Positions 8,406 through 16,939 of a stretch of 64,000 nucleotides of DNA are shown in pieces. The first letter of the stretch is position 1, and each line of letters begins with the position of its first letter. The stretch is from Gloeocapsa sp. PCC 7428 (GTDB taxonomy: Bacteria; Cyanobacteriota; Cyanobacteriia; Cyanobacteriales; Chroococcidiopsidaceae), in NCBI RefSeq assembly GCF_000317555.1, contig NC_019745.1, forward strand, positions 868,001-932,000, written 5' to 3'. The notes beneath the pieces were generated by a model. The model searched no databases, was not told the DNA's origin, and saw only the letters and a list, made by a program, of their open reading frames with translations. Position numbers and translations under genes: made by a program.

Positions 8406-10835
8406 ATGACACAGCATCAATTCTCAAACATCCCTCCGCATACTTGGAATCGTCCCATCGGTCTTGGTTGGGATAAACCTTATACTGTCCGCATGGCGAG
8501 TAATATAGATGATGGTCCTTGGCATGGAATGCCTTTAGGCGGCTTCGGTGCAGGGTGTATTGGTCGCGCTTCGCGTGGCGATTTCAATTTGTGGCATATT
8601 GATGGTGGCGAACATACTTTTAAAAGTCTTCCAGCGTGTCAATTTAGTATATTTGAGCAGCAAGCATCGACGTCACAGGCTTTTGCATTATGTACACTAC
8701 CGCCTGCTGATGGCACTTTGACAACATGGCAGTGGTATCCACAACATTGCGAGAATGGTGTTTATCACGCGCTGTATCCTCGCAGTTGGTTTGTTTATGA
8801 AAATGTCTTTCAAGCGCATCTATCTTGCGAGCAGTTTTCACCAATTTTGCCGGAGAATTATCAGGAGACAAGTTATCCTGTTGCTGTGTTTGTGTGGAGG
8901 GCGCACAACCCTACAAATGCGCCACTAACGTTGAGTATTATGCTAACTTGGCAAAATACAGTAGGTTGGTTTCAAAATGCCATCAAAAATCCTGAAATCC
9001 GAATGCGCGATGATGGTAGTCCGGTTTATGAGTACGAGCCTTGTTTAGGTAATAATCTCGGTAACTTCAATCGGTTGATTGCTAAGGATAATCTTTGTGG
9101 TTGCGTGTTAGAACGCGTTGCGAGTGATTTACAAGATGGTATCGGACAGTGGGCGATCGCAACTCCAAAACAACCAAACATCGAAGTTTTCTATCACACT
9201 CGCTGGAACCCTAGCGGGGATGGCGCAGAGATTTGGCACAGTTTCGCCCGTGATGGATCTTTACCAAATACGGAAGATAAAACTTCTGCAAGTGAACAAG
9301 AACAACTTGCAGCGGCGATCGCGGTGCGGTTTACACTGCAACCAGGAGAAACTCGCGAACTACCTTTTGCGATCGCGTGGGATTTTCCTATCACTGAATT
9401 TGCACCAGGAGTTAAGTATTTTCGCCGTTACACCGATTTTTTTGGTCGAGGTGGCGATAATGCAGTGGCGATCGCGCAAACCGCATTACAAAACTATCAA
9501 TCTTGGCAACAACAAATTCAAGCTTGGCAGCAACCTATTTTAGATCGGGACGATCTCCCCAGTGTTTTTAAAATGGCACTGTTTAACGAACTGTACGACC
9601 TCACGAGTGGTGGTACATTGTGGAGTGCCGCAGACGATCGCGATCCGGTTGGTCAATTTGCGGTTTTAGAATGCTTTGATTACCGCTGGTACGAAAGTTT
9701 AGATGTCAGGCTGTATGGTTCTTTTGCCTTATTGATGCTCTGGTCTAAACTGGAAAAATCAGTGATCCGCGCCTTTGCAAGAGCAATTGGGCAACGCGAC
9801 GATCGCACTCGCGTGATTGGTTACTATTACACTCAGGGGCTAGAAAGTCCCACAGCTTTACGCAAAGTTGCTGGTGCAACACCGCATGACTTAGGCGCAC
9901 CAAATGAGCATCCTTGGGAAGCGACTAACTATACAAGTTATCAAGATTGCAACTTGTGGAAAGATTTGTCGTGTGATTTTGTCTTGCAAGTTTACCGCGA
10001 TTTTGTGCTGACTGGTGGAACTGATTGGGAGTTATTGTGGGATTGTTGGTCTGCGGTTGTGCAAACGCTGACGTATTTAAAGACGTTTGATTTAGATGAA
10101 GATGGAATTCCAGAAAATTCAGGCGCACCAGATCAAACCTTTGACGATTGGCGCTTGCAAGGTGTCAGTGCTTATTGTGGCGGATTGTGGTTAGCTGCAT
10201 TAGAAGCGGCGATCGCGATCGGTAAAACTTTACTCAGTTACCCTGACGATCATCCTGCAAGTAAAATTCTGGCTTCTGCGCCCGATTACCCACCCATTCC
10301 TGAAACGCTTGATGTATTTCAATCTTGGTTAATGCGATCGCGCCCAATATATCAAGAAAAACTGTGGAATGGTCAATACTATCGCCTCGATAGCAAGAGT
10401 GGTTCAGATGTCGTAATGGCAGATCAACTGTGCGGACAATTTTATGCACGATTACTCGGTTTACCTGACATTGTGCCTCCAGAATGTGCTACGCAAGCCT
10501 TGAAGACAGTTTATGATGCTTGCTTTGTGAAATTTCATAATGGTCAATTTGGCGCGGCTAATGGCTTAAAACCCGATGGTTTGCCAGAAAACCCCAACGC
10601 GACGCATCCTCTGGAAGTTTGGACAGGAATTAACTTTGGACTGGCGGCGTTTCTGATGCAAATGGGTATGAAATCTGAAGCATGGCGAATTACGCAAGCT
10701 GTTGTACAGCAAGTTTACGACAACGGATTACAGTTTCGCACTCCCGAAGCGATTACCGCCAAAGGAACATTTCGCGCGTGTCACTACCTGCGCCCTATGG
10801 CAATTTGGGCAATTTATCGCGTATTGACTTTTTAA
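8406..10835 (+). CDS. GH116-family glycosidase (GBA2/beta-glucosidase-like)
   Basis: 809 residues, the usual size for the family. The N-terminal beta domain has the signature GIGR-like stretch PLGGFGAGCIGRASRGDFNLWHID, followed by an (alpha/alpha)6 catalytic domain. The Glu in FNELYDL and the Asp in APDQTFDDW correspond to the nucleophile and acid/base regions described for GH116. No signal peptide, so it acts in the cytoplasm. GH116 enzymes hydrolyse beta-glucosides, glucosylceramide or xylosides; which one applies here cannot be read from sequence. It starts 29 bp after the molybdopterin oxidoreductase in the same direction but has no obvious functional link to it. Confidence 0.87.
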   Translation: MTQHQFSNIPPHTWNRPIGLGWDKPYTVRMASNIDDGPWHGMPLGGFGAGCIGRASRGDFNLWHIDGGEHTFKSLPACQFSIFEQQASTSQAFALCTLPPADGTLTTWQWYPQHCENGVYHALYPRSWFVYENVFQAHLSCEQFSPILPENYQETSYPVAVFVWRAHNPTNAPLTLSIMLTWQNTVGWFQNAIKNPEIRMRDDGSPVYEYEPCLGNNLGNFNRLIAKDNLCGCVLERVASDLQDGIGQWAIATPKQPNIEVFYHTRWNPSGDGAEIWHSFARDGSLPNTEDKTSASEQEQLAAAIAVRFTLQPGETRELPFAIAWDFPITEFAPGVKYFRRYTDFFGRGGDNAVAIAQTALQNYQSWQQQIQAWQQPILDRDDLPSVFKMALFNELYDLTSGGTLWSAADDRDPVGQFAVLECFDYRWYESLDVRLYGSFALLMLWSKLEKSVIRAFARAIGQRDDRTRVIGYYYTQGLESPTALRKVAGATPHDLGAPNEHPWEATNYTSYQDCNLWKDLSCDFVLQVYRDFVLTGGTDWELLWDCWSAVVQTLTYLKTFDLDEDGIPENSGAPDQTFDDWRLQGVSAYCGGLWLAALEAAIAIGKTLLSYPDDHPASKILASAPDYPPIPETLDVFQSWLMRSRPIYQEKLWNGQYYRLDSKSGSDVVMADQLCGQFYARLLGLPDIVPPECATQALKTVYDACFVKFHNGQFGAANGLKPDGLPENPNATHPLEVWTGINFGLAAFLMQMGMKSEAWRITQAVVQQVYDNGLQFRTPEAITAKGTFRACHYLRPMAIWAIYRVLTF

Positions 10836-11175
10836 CTTTTAGTTGTTGCTAAACAGCAAGAACGTGCGATCGCATTTCCCTGCTATTCAATAACTACATA
10901 ATTATATCATTTTTAATTGTATAATCGAACTATTGGTATCGTTGCTAGTCCCTATTCACTCATCGACCAAATTTGATAGTTTTCACCGAAAAATTATATA
11001 AATACCAATTAAATTAAAGTTTCTGTAAAGTTTCATTCAAATCTGCGTAATTCTTGATTGTGTCACGGACAAATCTATATAGGTTCATAGTTTCACTTGT
11101 TGCAATCTGAACTTATGCTTTAGCTGCTCGCGCAGCCAACTTGCACAAACGCAACAAACAGCAAGTTTTATAGCC
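10836..11175. other. Intergenic region
   Basis: 340 bp, AT-rich. No gene, tRNA or clear hairpin seen. Confidence 0.5.
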
Positions 11176-11628
11176 ATGCCAGTCAAGAATTTTCTCAAGC
11201 CTCAACAAAAAGAACAATTGCAGCAAGCGCTGCGGGAAAGCCAATGCCCATATTTCAGGGAACGGGTGCTGATGCTACTTTTAATGAACGATGGAAAAAC
11301 ATACCAAGAAATCGCTGATTTTATCGGTTGCTCGTATCGTACCGTTGCTTACTGGTGTACGCATAGTGAACCAGATAATCTAGATAGCATGAAAGACCAG
11401 CGACAAAATGGTAACTATCGCAAAGCAACAGCCGAATATCTCGATCGCTTGATGGAAATTGTGCAAAAGAAGCCGAGTGAATTAGGATTACCCTTTGAAA
11501 ATTGGAGTGGCGAACGCCTCGCAACTTATCTCGCCCAAGTGACAGGAATTGACCTGACAGGCGCACACGTTAGAAAGCTGTTAAAAAAACAGCGAGACAC
11601 TACACCAAGAAAGTGCTGCACTCGATGA
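11176..11628 (+). CDS. IS630-type transposase N-terminal HTH protein without catalytic domain
   Basis: 150 residues. The first 70 form a helix-turn-helix of the HTH_23/IS630 kind (KTYQEIADFIGCSYRTVAYW), followed by a second, winged-helix-like segment (GLPFENWSGERLATYLAQ...HVRKLLKK). This corresponds to the DNA-binding half of IS630-family transposases. The DDE catalytic half is absent: the frame closes at 11628 and the next 400 bp contain no continuation in any frame that I can see, nor terminal inverted repeats. It may be the remnant of an insertion sequence or a domesticated DNA-binding protein; the intact frame and a terminator at 11678-11701 argue that it is still expressed. Confidence 0.6.
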   Translation: MPVKNFLKPQQKEQLQQALRESQCPYFRERVLMLLLMNDGKTYQEIADFIGCSYRTVAYWCTHSEPDNLDSMKDQRQNGNYRKATAEYLDRLMEIVQKKPSELGLPFENWSGERLATYLAQVTGIDLTGAHVRKLLKKQRDTTPRKCCTR

Positions 11629-11677
11629 TTTTTTAGTGTTTCATTCTGAATTGGTTTTGACCATAATTATAGAACTT

Positions 11678-11701
11678 AAGGGCAGTTTTTAAACTGTCCT
11701 T
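11678..11701 (+). terminator. Hairpin terminator after HTH gene
   Basis: AAGGGCAGTTT-TT-AAACTGTCCTT, an 11-bp stem with one G-U pair and a two-base loop, followed by a T/A-rich tract. It lies 50 bp after the stop codon at 11628. Confidence 0.6.
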
Positions 11702-12012
11702 TAAAATATATTTCTACAAAGTTTTTAAATTTTCCATTTTAAAGTTTTTATTCTGGATTGAAATAACAAAATCTAACTTTTCAATTAATCAAATTTATAC
11801 TAACTCAATTATAGAAATAATTTTTGAATGACTTGTTATAAATAATGTACGCGTTTTTTATGTATGATTTTTGAATTAAATCATTTTGAATAAATTGAAT
11901 TTAAAAAAGTTTGCGTATAGCAGCGAACAATAAATCTTTCCTTCACTAAAATTAATAATTTGGTGAAATCTCCGATTCTTGACTCACGATAGAAAACGAA
12001 CCAATCTGTATT

Positions 12013-12027
12013 TGATAATGGTTATCA
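12013..12027 (+). promoter_or_regulatory. Zur-type operator upstream of cobW
   Basis: Perfect dyad TGATAA-TGG-TTATCA, 28 bp before the ATG of the CobW-family GTPase. The pattern resembles cyanobacterial Zur boxes (TGATAATNATTATCA). A Fur site is possible, but the CobW target makes zinc control more likely. Confidence 0.7.
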
Positions 12028-12055
12028 TTAATTGTAGAGCTTAAGGAATGAACAT

Positions 12056-13027
12056 ATGGTAACTGCAACAACGAATGACGTTGTACCTGTAACAGTTCTT
12101 ACGGGATACTTGGGAGCAGGTAAGACAACGTTACTCAATCGTATCCTCACGTACGAACACGGAAAAAAGGTCGCTGTGATTGTCAACGAGTTTGGGGAAG
12201 TGGGTATTGATAACCAATTGGTGATCGATGCAGATGAAGAAATCTTCGAGATGAATAACGGCTGTATCTGCTGTACTGTGCGTGGCGATTTGATTCGGAT
12301 TATTGGCAATTTGATGCGGCGGCGCGATAAGTTCGATCATTTGGTGATTGAAACAACAGGACTTGCTGACCCTGCGCCTGTGATTCAGACATTTTTTGTG
12401 GATGAAGATATGCAGACGCAGTTGAGTTTAGATGCGGTTGTAACGGTTGTAGACGCTAAGCACATATGGCAACACTGGGAGGCAGATGAGGCGCAAGAGC
12501 AGATTGCGTTTGCCGATGTTATTTTGCTTAATAAAGTTGATTTGGTTTCAGAAGATGTTTTAGAAGAGTTAGAACGGCGAATTCGGGGGATGAATGCGAT
12601 CGCCAAAATTTACCGCACTCGCAATGCTGAGTTAGAAATGGACACGCTACTAGGTGTCAACGCGTTTGACTTAAGTCGCGCCTTAGAAATTGACCCAAAT
12701 TTTTTAAAAGAAGATGCGCACGAACACGATGAAACTATTGGTTCAGTTGCTTTAGTAGAAAGTGGCGCTTTAAGCATGGAGAAGTTGAACGAATGGATGA
12801 GCTATCTTCTACAGACGCGCGGACCTGACATTTTCCGCATGAAAGGAATTTTAAATATTGCTGGAGAAGATCACCGCTTTGTATTTCAAGGCGTTCATAT
12901 GCTGTTTGAAGGTACGCGCGATCGCCGTTGGAAACCGAATGAAACGCGTAAAAACGAACTTGTGTTTATCGGTCGCAATCTTGATGAAACCGAGTTACGC
13001 GAAAATTTATTAGCGTGTATGGCGTAG
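12056..13027 (+). CDS. CobW/COG0523-family GTPase, probable zinc chaperone
   Basis: 323 residues. Walker A GYLGAGKTTLLNRIL near residue 17, the switch segment NEFGEVGID, the family signature CICC (Cys-x-Cys-Cys) near residue 66, ETTGLADP, and the G4 motif NKVD near 158. The C-terminal CobW_C domain ends with a conserved KNELVFIGR segment. COG0523 proteins with CxCC deliver metal to target enzymes by GTP-driven transfer; a Zur-type box directly upstream points to zinc starvation as the inducing condition rather than cobalamin synthesis. AAGGA lies about 10 bp before the ATG. A WD40-repeat gene follows 159 bp downstream in the same direction and may be co-transcribed. Confidence 0.92.
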   Translation: MVTATTNDVVPVTVLTGYLGAGKTTLLNRILTYEHGKKVAVIVNEFGEVGIDNQLVIDADEEIFEMNNGCICCTVRGDLIRIIGNLMRRRDKFDHLVIETTGLADPAPVIQTFFVDEDMQTQLSLDAVVTVVDAKHIWQHWEADEAQEQIAFADVILLNKVDLVSEDVLEELERRIRGMNAIAKIYRTRNAELEMDTLLGVNAFDLSRALEIDPNFLKEDAHEHDETIGSVALVESGALSMEKLNEWMSYLLQTRGPDIFRMKGILNIAGEDHRFVFQGVHMLFEGTRDRRWKPNETRKNELVFIGRNLDETELRENLLACMA

Positions 13028-13186
13028 ATTGTAGACAAAGCAGAGGAGCAGAGGAGTTAAGAAAATTCTGTAAACTCAAAACGCATCACTAGTCACTAGC
13101 CACTGTTTTCCTCACTTAAGTTTTCCTAGTTCAAGTATTGGTTACTTTAACGTGTCAGTTCGATGTTTTTCTAATTTGCAAGATCC

Positions 13187-14278
13187 ATGAAATCTAAAAC
13201 AGTTAATTCTCAGCAGTTTGATTTGTACTTTGCACAAATGCTTGAGGATTATGTCACAGCGATCGCGTGGTCGCCGCAGGGTAAATTCTTGGCTACGAGT
13301 TCTGCGGCTGGAGAAGTTATCTTGTGGGAACATACGCCTGATCGTCAAGAAAAGTGGCAACGAATACCACTGCAAACAACTCACGCGCAATCAGTAGATT
13401 GTCTGGCGTTTTCTAGCGATGGTCATTTTTTAGCAGCGGGCGGTCAAGCAGGAGTCAAAATTTGGCAAAATCAAGATGTTGAGGTCAATCAGTGGCAACC
13501 GCTTAATATAACGCATTCCTCCGCTTGGGTCGATCGACTCGCGTGGAATCCGGTTAGTAACCAGCTTGCTTTTAGTTTAGGGCGTACTATTCAGATTTGG
13601 GATGCGACAACGCCGGACACTTCCACGACACTCAACTTTGCGGCGTCTTCGGTACTGGGCTTAGATTGGAGTTCTGATGGTCAGTATCTTGCGATCGCAG
13701 GGTATCAAGGTGTCAAAATTTGGGAAAGTCGCGACTGGAACGAAGACCCTTATGTTTTCGATCTGCCAACTGCGAGTGTTGCGATCGCATGGGCTGGCGA
13801 TAGTAAATACTTTGCGATTGGTAATATGGACCGCACAATCGCTGTGTTTGAATGGAATAATCCTAACCCTTGGGTAATGCGGGGTTTTCCTGGAAAAATT
13901 CGTCAAATTACGTGGTCAACCGCGAATCAAAATCCACCTTTGTTTGCAGCGGCTAGTGTTGAAGGGGTCGTAGTGTGGTCTAAGCATCCTGACGAGTTGG
14001 TTGGTTGGGAAAGCCAAGTTTTACAGCATCATCTCGGTGTTATACAAGCGATCGCGTTTCAACCCAACAGCTTACTTTTAGCTTCTGCTGCCGAAGATGG
14101 TTTAATTTGCTTGTGGCATAAAGCTCAACGTCTTGCCCAGATTTTAGAAGGCGCACCGCAAGGCTTTTCGTGTCTTGCTTGGCATCCTCAAGGTCAGCTA
14201 CTCGCGGCTGGCGGTAAAAATGGTGAATTATGCATCTGGACACAATCGCGTCGCGGTCAAGGGTTTAATCTTCGCTAA
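13187..14278 (+). CDS. WD40-repeat beta-propeller protein
   Basis: 363 residues, built almost wholly of WD40-type repeats: recurring AIAWSPQGKFLATSS, CLAFSSDGHFLAAGG, LDWSSDGQYLAIAG, IAFQPNSLLLASAA and CLAWHPQGQLLAAGG blocks, each closing with a xxxIW or xxLW. About seven blades are visible, enough to close a propeller. No signal peptide, enzyme domain or membrane segment. Such proteins are protein-interaction platforms. Its position directly after the Zur-controlled CobW GTPase suggests a function in zinc homeostasis, possibly as a partner of the GTPase, but this is inference from neighbourhood. Confidence 0.88.
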   Translation: MKSKTVNSQQFDLYFAQMLEDYVTAIAWSPQGKFLATSSAAGEVILWEHTPDRQEKWQRIPLQTTHAQSVDCLAFSSDGHFLAAGGQAGVKIWQNQDVEVNQWQPLNITHSSAWVDRLAWNPVSNQLAFSLGRTIQIWDATTPDTSTTLNFAASSVLGLDWSSDGQYLAIAGYQGVKIWESRDWNEDPYVFDLPTASVAIAWAGDSKYFAIGNMDRTIAVFEWNNPNPWVMRGFPGKIRQITWSTANQNPPLFAAASVEGVVVWSKHPDELVGWESQVLQHHLGVIQAIAFQPNSLLLASAAEDGLICLWHKAQRLAQILEGAPQGFSCLAWHPQGQLLAAGGKNGELCIWTQSRRGQGFNLR

Positions 14279-14304
14279 AAAGTGCAGGAAAGATGTGAAA
14301 TTAA

Positions 14305-14468
14305 AAGTTTCATCCTTATCTTCTTCCCCAATCTTGGAGGCTACCGTGTACACACAAATAGTCGATATCTAGCACGCGTCCCTGGCGAACCGCCCCCCAA
14401 TCCCCACTAGGTGGGAACTCCGAGTCTCCCGTTGTAGCAACTGGCGTGGATTTAGGGGGCTGATACGA
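14305..14468. repeat. G-rich dispersed repeat, fragment
   Basis: Contains AAGTTTCATCCTTATCTTCT (shared with 18865-18884 apart from flanks), then CCCCCCAATCCCCA and GGATTTAGGGGGCT, the typical words of a family also seen at 18841-18965, 34681-34735 and 39026-39108. Confidence 0.5.
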
Positions 14469-14553
14469 GTGCGGTTACTTAACGATTCATACATTGATTA
14501 AGCAATGCCGATGATTTAATTGGGTGCAACTATTTTCTATTGGTATGAATAGG

Positions 14554-14639
14554 TATAGCAGTCTCGTTGGGATAGTTAGGACATTGAAGGTATGAATAAC
14601 CATTACCCTAACTCATTTTCAACCCTGACCTCTGCTATA
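14554..14639. repeat. MITE-like repeat, copy 2
   Basis: 86 bp bounded by perfect terminal inverted repeats TATAGCAG and CTGCTATA. Inner block ATAGTTAGGACATT and right-end block GACCTCTG are shared with the unit at 2913-3017. Confidence 0.6.
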
Positions 14640-15178
14640 AATCCTAGCTTGAATCGGTTTATACAACCCTGATATCCATAAGTCCACGAAAGTAGACTTA
14701 GTTTTTAAACAATGACTTTAATTGCTAGCTAGGCTCCTAATTTTCTCTTCGACAATTGTTTCTTCTATAGTAAAAATAGATTAATCACTTTAATTAATAA
14801 AACTACTGTTGAAACAAATAAACACTATCAAAGTGCAATTTTGAATTTCTCATTTAGAATTTTATATATCTTCTTTGTTGCCGATTGGCTGCTTTACAAA
14901 AAAAATGAATGTTTTTACAAATTTATAACTTTCCAAATTAGCGAATAAGATTTTACATCATGCTTAAGTTTATCCGTTAATTACTATTTTCCTAGCTTAA
15001 GTTTAGAAGTTACTGATCTATAAAACTTAACAAAAGATAAGCTGGTGATTTATGATGTTTCGCTTAAAAATACATAACTTTTATAGCGTAAGATATATAG
15101 CAAAAGGTATAGAGAAGATTAATAAATCGTAGTAAAATATAAAAAATAATTATGTGTTTTTCCAGCTAAAACTAGTGT

Positions 15179-15532
15179 ATGCGAGATACTTCTCCTATGG
15201 CTTTAGCACAGGTTGCAGAGTACTTCAAAGTTTTATCAGAAGTGAGCAGACTCCAAGTATTAAGCTGTTTGCGTACAGGACCTAAAAATGTAATGGAAAT
15301 TGTAGAGGTAACTGGGTTAGGTCAAGCAAATGTTTCCAAGCATCTTAAAATGTTGATGCATTGTGGCATGGTTTCGCGTCATCCCCAAGGAGTGAGTGTT
15401 TTTTATAAAGTTTCCGATCCAGTGATTTTTAACTTGTGTGAAATTGTTTGCGATCGCATCTCAACGCGCCTGCTTGCACAAGCAAATCAAATCGAAACCT
15501 TAAAAATGCCAGAGCAAACGCAAATTCCGTAA
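15179..15532 (+). CDS. ArsR/SmtB-family transcriptional regulator
   Basis: 117 residues. Winged helix-turn-helix with LSEVSRLQVLSCLRTG, recognition helix GQANVSKHLKML and wing VSRHPQGVSVFYKV. The ELCVCD metal motif of ArsR/SmtB is absent; cysteines occur in LSCLR, MHCGM and NLCEIVC. The first and last lie near the positions of the redox cysteine pair in SqrR/BigR-type persulfide sensors, though alignment by eye is off by one for the first, so a thiol-redox role is only a possibility. It stands alone, with a long AT-rich upstream region, and its target is not apparent. Confidence 0.82.
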   Translation: MRDTSPMALAQVAEYFKVLSEVSRLQVLSCLRTGPKNVMEIVEVTGLGQANVSKHLKMLMHCGMVSRHPQGVSVFYKVSDPVIFNLCEIVCDRISTRLLAQANQIETLKMPEQTQIP

Positions 15533-15580
15533 TTTGCACGTTCCTGCTAGGCAATAAATCTCAGCAGGGTCAATTGAAAG

Positions 15581-15952
15581 CTACTTTTTTTGCAATATCA
15601 GCGGGCGTTGTCCTGGTTCAAACCGATTACTTTGTTCTCGCATTACAGATTGTGCTTGCTGGGGGTCGAAGTAGCGATTAAGGTCGGCGCGCAGACCTTC
15701 TACGCGTCCTTCAACTGATTGAACTTCAGCTTGAATTTCGTGAAGTTTTTGTTGTTGTGACAAGTAGTAAGGTAGAAGTTTGGCGATCGCCGAGCCAGCT
15801 GCGAATAAAAGCAGCAGATTGACAACCAATTTTGCCGTAGTATGAATCGCTGTCGCTCGATACGGATGACGACGACGCTGGGTTCGCTTGCGAGCAACTC
15901 GGCGAGGATCTTGAGGTTTGAGTGAGGGTCCAGACGGTTGAATAGCGTTCAT
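15581..15952 (-). CDS. Conserved small membrane protein with coiled coil, unknown function
   Basis: 123 residues. A basic, proline-rich N-terminal tail (about 1-33) precedes one membrane helix (about 40-62) and a predicted coiled coil (about 66-98), then a Gln-rich tail. This layout (cytoplasmic tail, one helix, coiled coil) is that of FtsB/DivIC/FtsL-like division proteins, but there is no sequence motif that proves kinship, so I leave it unnamed. It is convergent with the ArsR-family gene. Confidence 0.65.
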   Translation of the reverse strand: MNAIQPSGPSLKPQDPRRVARKRTQRRRHPYRATAIHTTAKLVVNLLLLFAAGSAIAKLLPYYLSQQQKLHEIQAEVQSVEGRVEGLRADLNRYFDPQQAQSVMREQSNRFEPGQRPLILQKK

Positions 15953-16560
15953 AACGGCTTAAAAGCTGCCCTAGAAAAAGCTAGATTGACAATACCAAGC
16001 TATTACGCTGGTTTTAGACAAATTTTTGCTGTAAATCTGTAATCAAGTAAAGATGATTCTTTGCTCAATTAATTCTGCTTTAAACAAGAATTCAGAATTT
16101 ACAAGGGAAAGATAAATGTTACTGCTTGATGACCCTAAAGCAATGAGCCATCTTCGGTTAGCTAAGGATTTAGGGTTGCAAGCCTCACGATGAGCGATCA
16201 AAAAAAGCATGGTATCTTTGTTCAAGAAATTTAGCTAGAAGCTAATCGCTTTTTTGACTTGCTCGGTGATGTCACGTAAACTCGCGCTGCTTCACAAGCA
16301 AGTTACCGCTAGTTTGCAAAACTTTCAACAGTAATTATACTGAAAAAATCTGAACTTTACTGAATTATGTACTGAGTAGAGGTCAGAACAAGCCTCACAG
16401 TCCTTCGGCTTAGGGATAAATTAAGTTACCGATTGCCATGGTAACTGAAAGGATGAAGAATCAACCGACAAAGAGTAGCAAGCTAACGGTATTTTTGCCT
16501 GCAACTACTCTAAGTGGCAATACCTTCATCCTTTCGAGGTTTATGCTGTTTTAAATGGTG
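15953..16560. other. Intergenic region downstream of psaM
   Basis: 608 bp. The left 470 bp hold nothing I can support as a gene. The right part contains the nested hairpins at 16424-16535. Confidence 0.5.
16424..16535 (-). ncRNA. Strongly folded element 3' of psaM (terminator, 3' UTR or small RNA)
   Basis: Perfect 12-bp inverted repeat GAAAGGATGAAG (16447-16458) / CTTCATCCTTTC (16524-16535). Inside it, AGAGTAG (16472-16478) pairs with CTACTCT (16505-16511), and the loop words GGTATT and GCC (16488-16499) are complementary to GGC-AATACC (16516-16524), which would form a pseudoknot that competes for one base with the outer stem. A further 7-bp hairpin AGTTACC/GGTAACT (16424-16446) follows on the minus strand and is trailed by TTAATTTAT, like a terminator. 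It starts 26 bp after the psaM stop. Strand and status as a separate RNA are unproven. Confidence 0.45.
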
Positions 16561-16656
16561 TTACTTGTAAAGCTCTGTTGCTAAACGGAAAGCAAGCACA
16601 CCAGGAATCAGTGCGACCACAAGTGCTACAAAAACTTGGGTATCTGATATAGACAT
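16561..16656 (-). CDS. psaM: Photosystem I reaction centre subunit XII (PsaM)
   Basis: 31 residues, exactly the usual length. One membrane helix runs through nearly the whole protein; it begins MSISDTQVF and ends FRLATELYK, the conserved ends of PsaM. It sits in the thylakoid membrane at the trimer-forming edge of photosystem I. A longer frame extends 39 codons upstream, but a perfect GGAGG lies 9-13 bp before the chosen ATG at 16656, and the extension has no resemblance to PsaM. No other photosystem gene is adjacent. Confidence 0.95.
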   Translation of the reverse strand: MSISDTQVFVALVVALIPGVLAFRLATELYK

Positions 16657-16939
16657 TTGAGGAAACCTCCTTGATGCAAAATGAATCGAACCATCACTAC
16701 TTTTGACCAAATTGTTCAGTTGATGGAATAAGTTTTTACAATATGAAACAAATTGAGAGAGGTCAAAGGTCACAGATCAAAGGTCAGGGAAGCTTTATAC
16801 TGATACAAAAGGATATTTTGAATCTCGCTACCAATCTTCCGTCATTTCCATCGATGAGTCCGCACCGGTTAAAATCAGCAACGTCTTGAGATTGTATTAA
16901 CCGTTGTAAAACCCTGATCCCCGACCTCTAATTTTCACA

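Larger units (their letters stand above)
11629..12055. other. AT-rich intergenic region with terminator and Zur box
   Basis: 427 bp. It holds the terminator at 11678-11701 and the Zur-type box at 12013-12027. Between them the sequence is very AT-rich with no gene seen. Confidence 0.6.
14279..15178. other. Long intergenic region with repeats
   Basis: 900 bp. From the left: a fragment of the G-rich hairpin repeat family (about 14305-14468), a MITE-like unit (14554-14639), then 540 bp of AT-rich DNA before the ArsR-family gene. No coding frame that I can support. Confidence 0.6.

Noticed and set aside
16043-16225. A 60-residue frame on the minus strand between the small membrane protein and psaM
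   Set aside because: No ribosome binding site, no familiar motif, and its composition is that of intergenic DNA.
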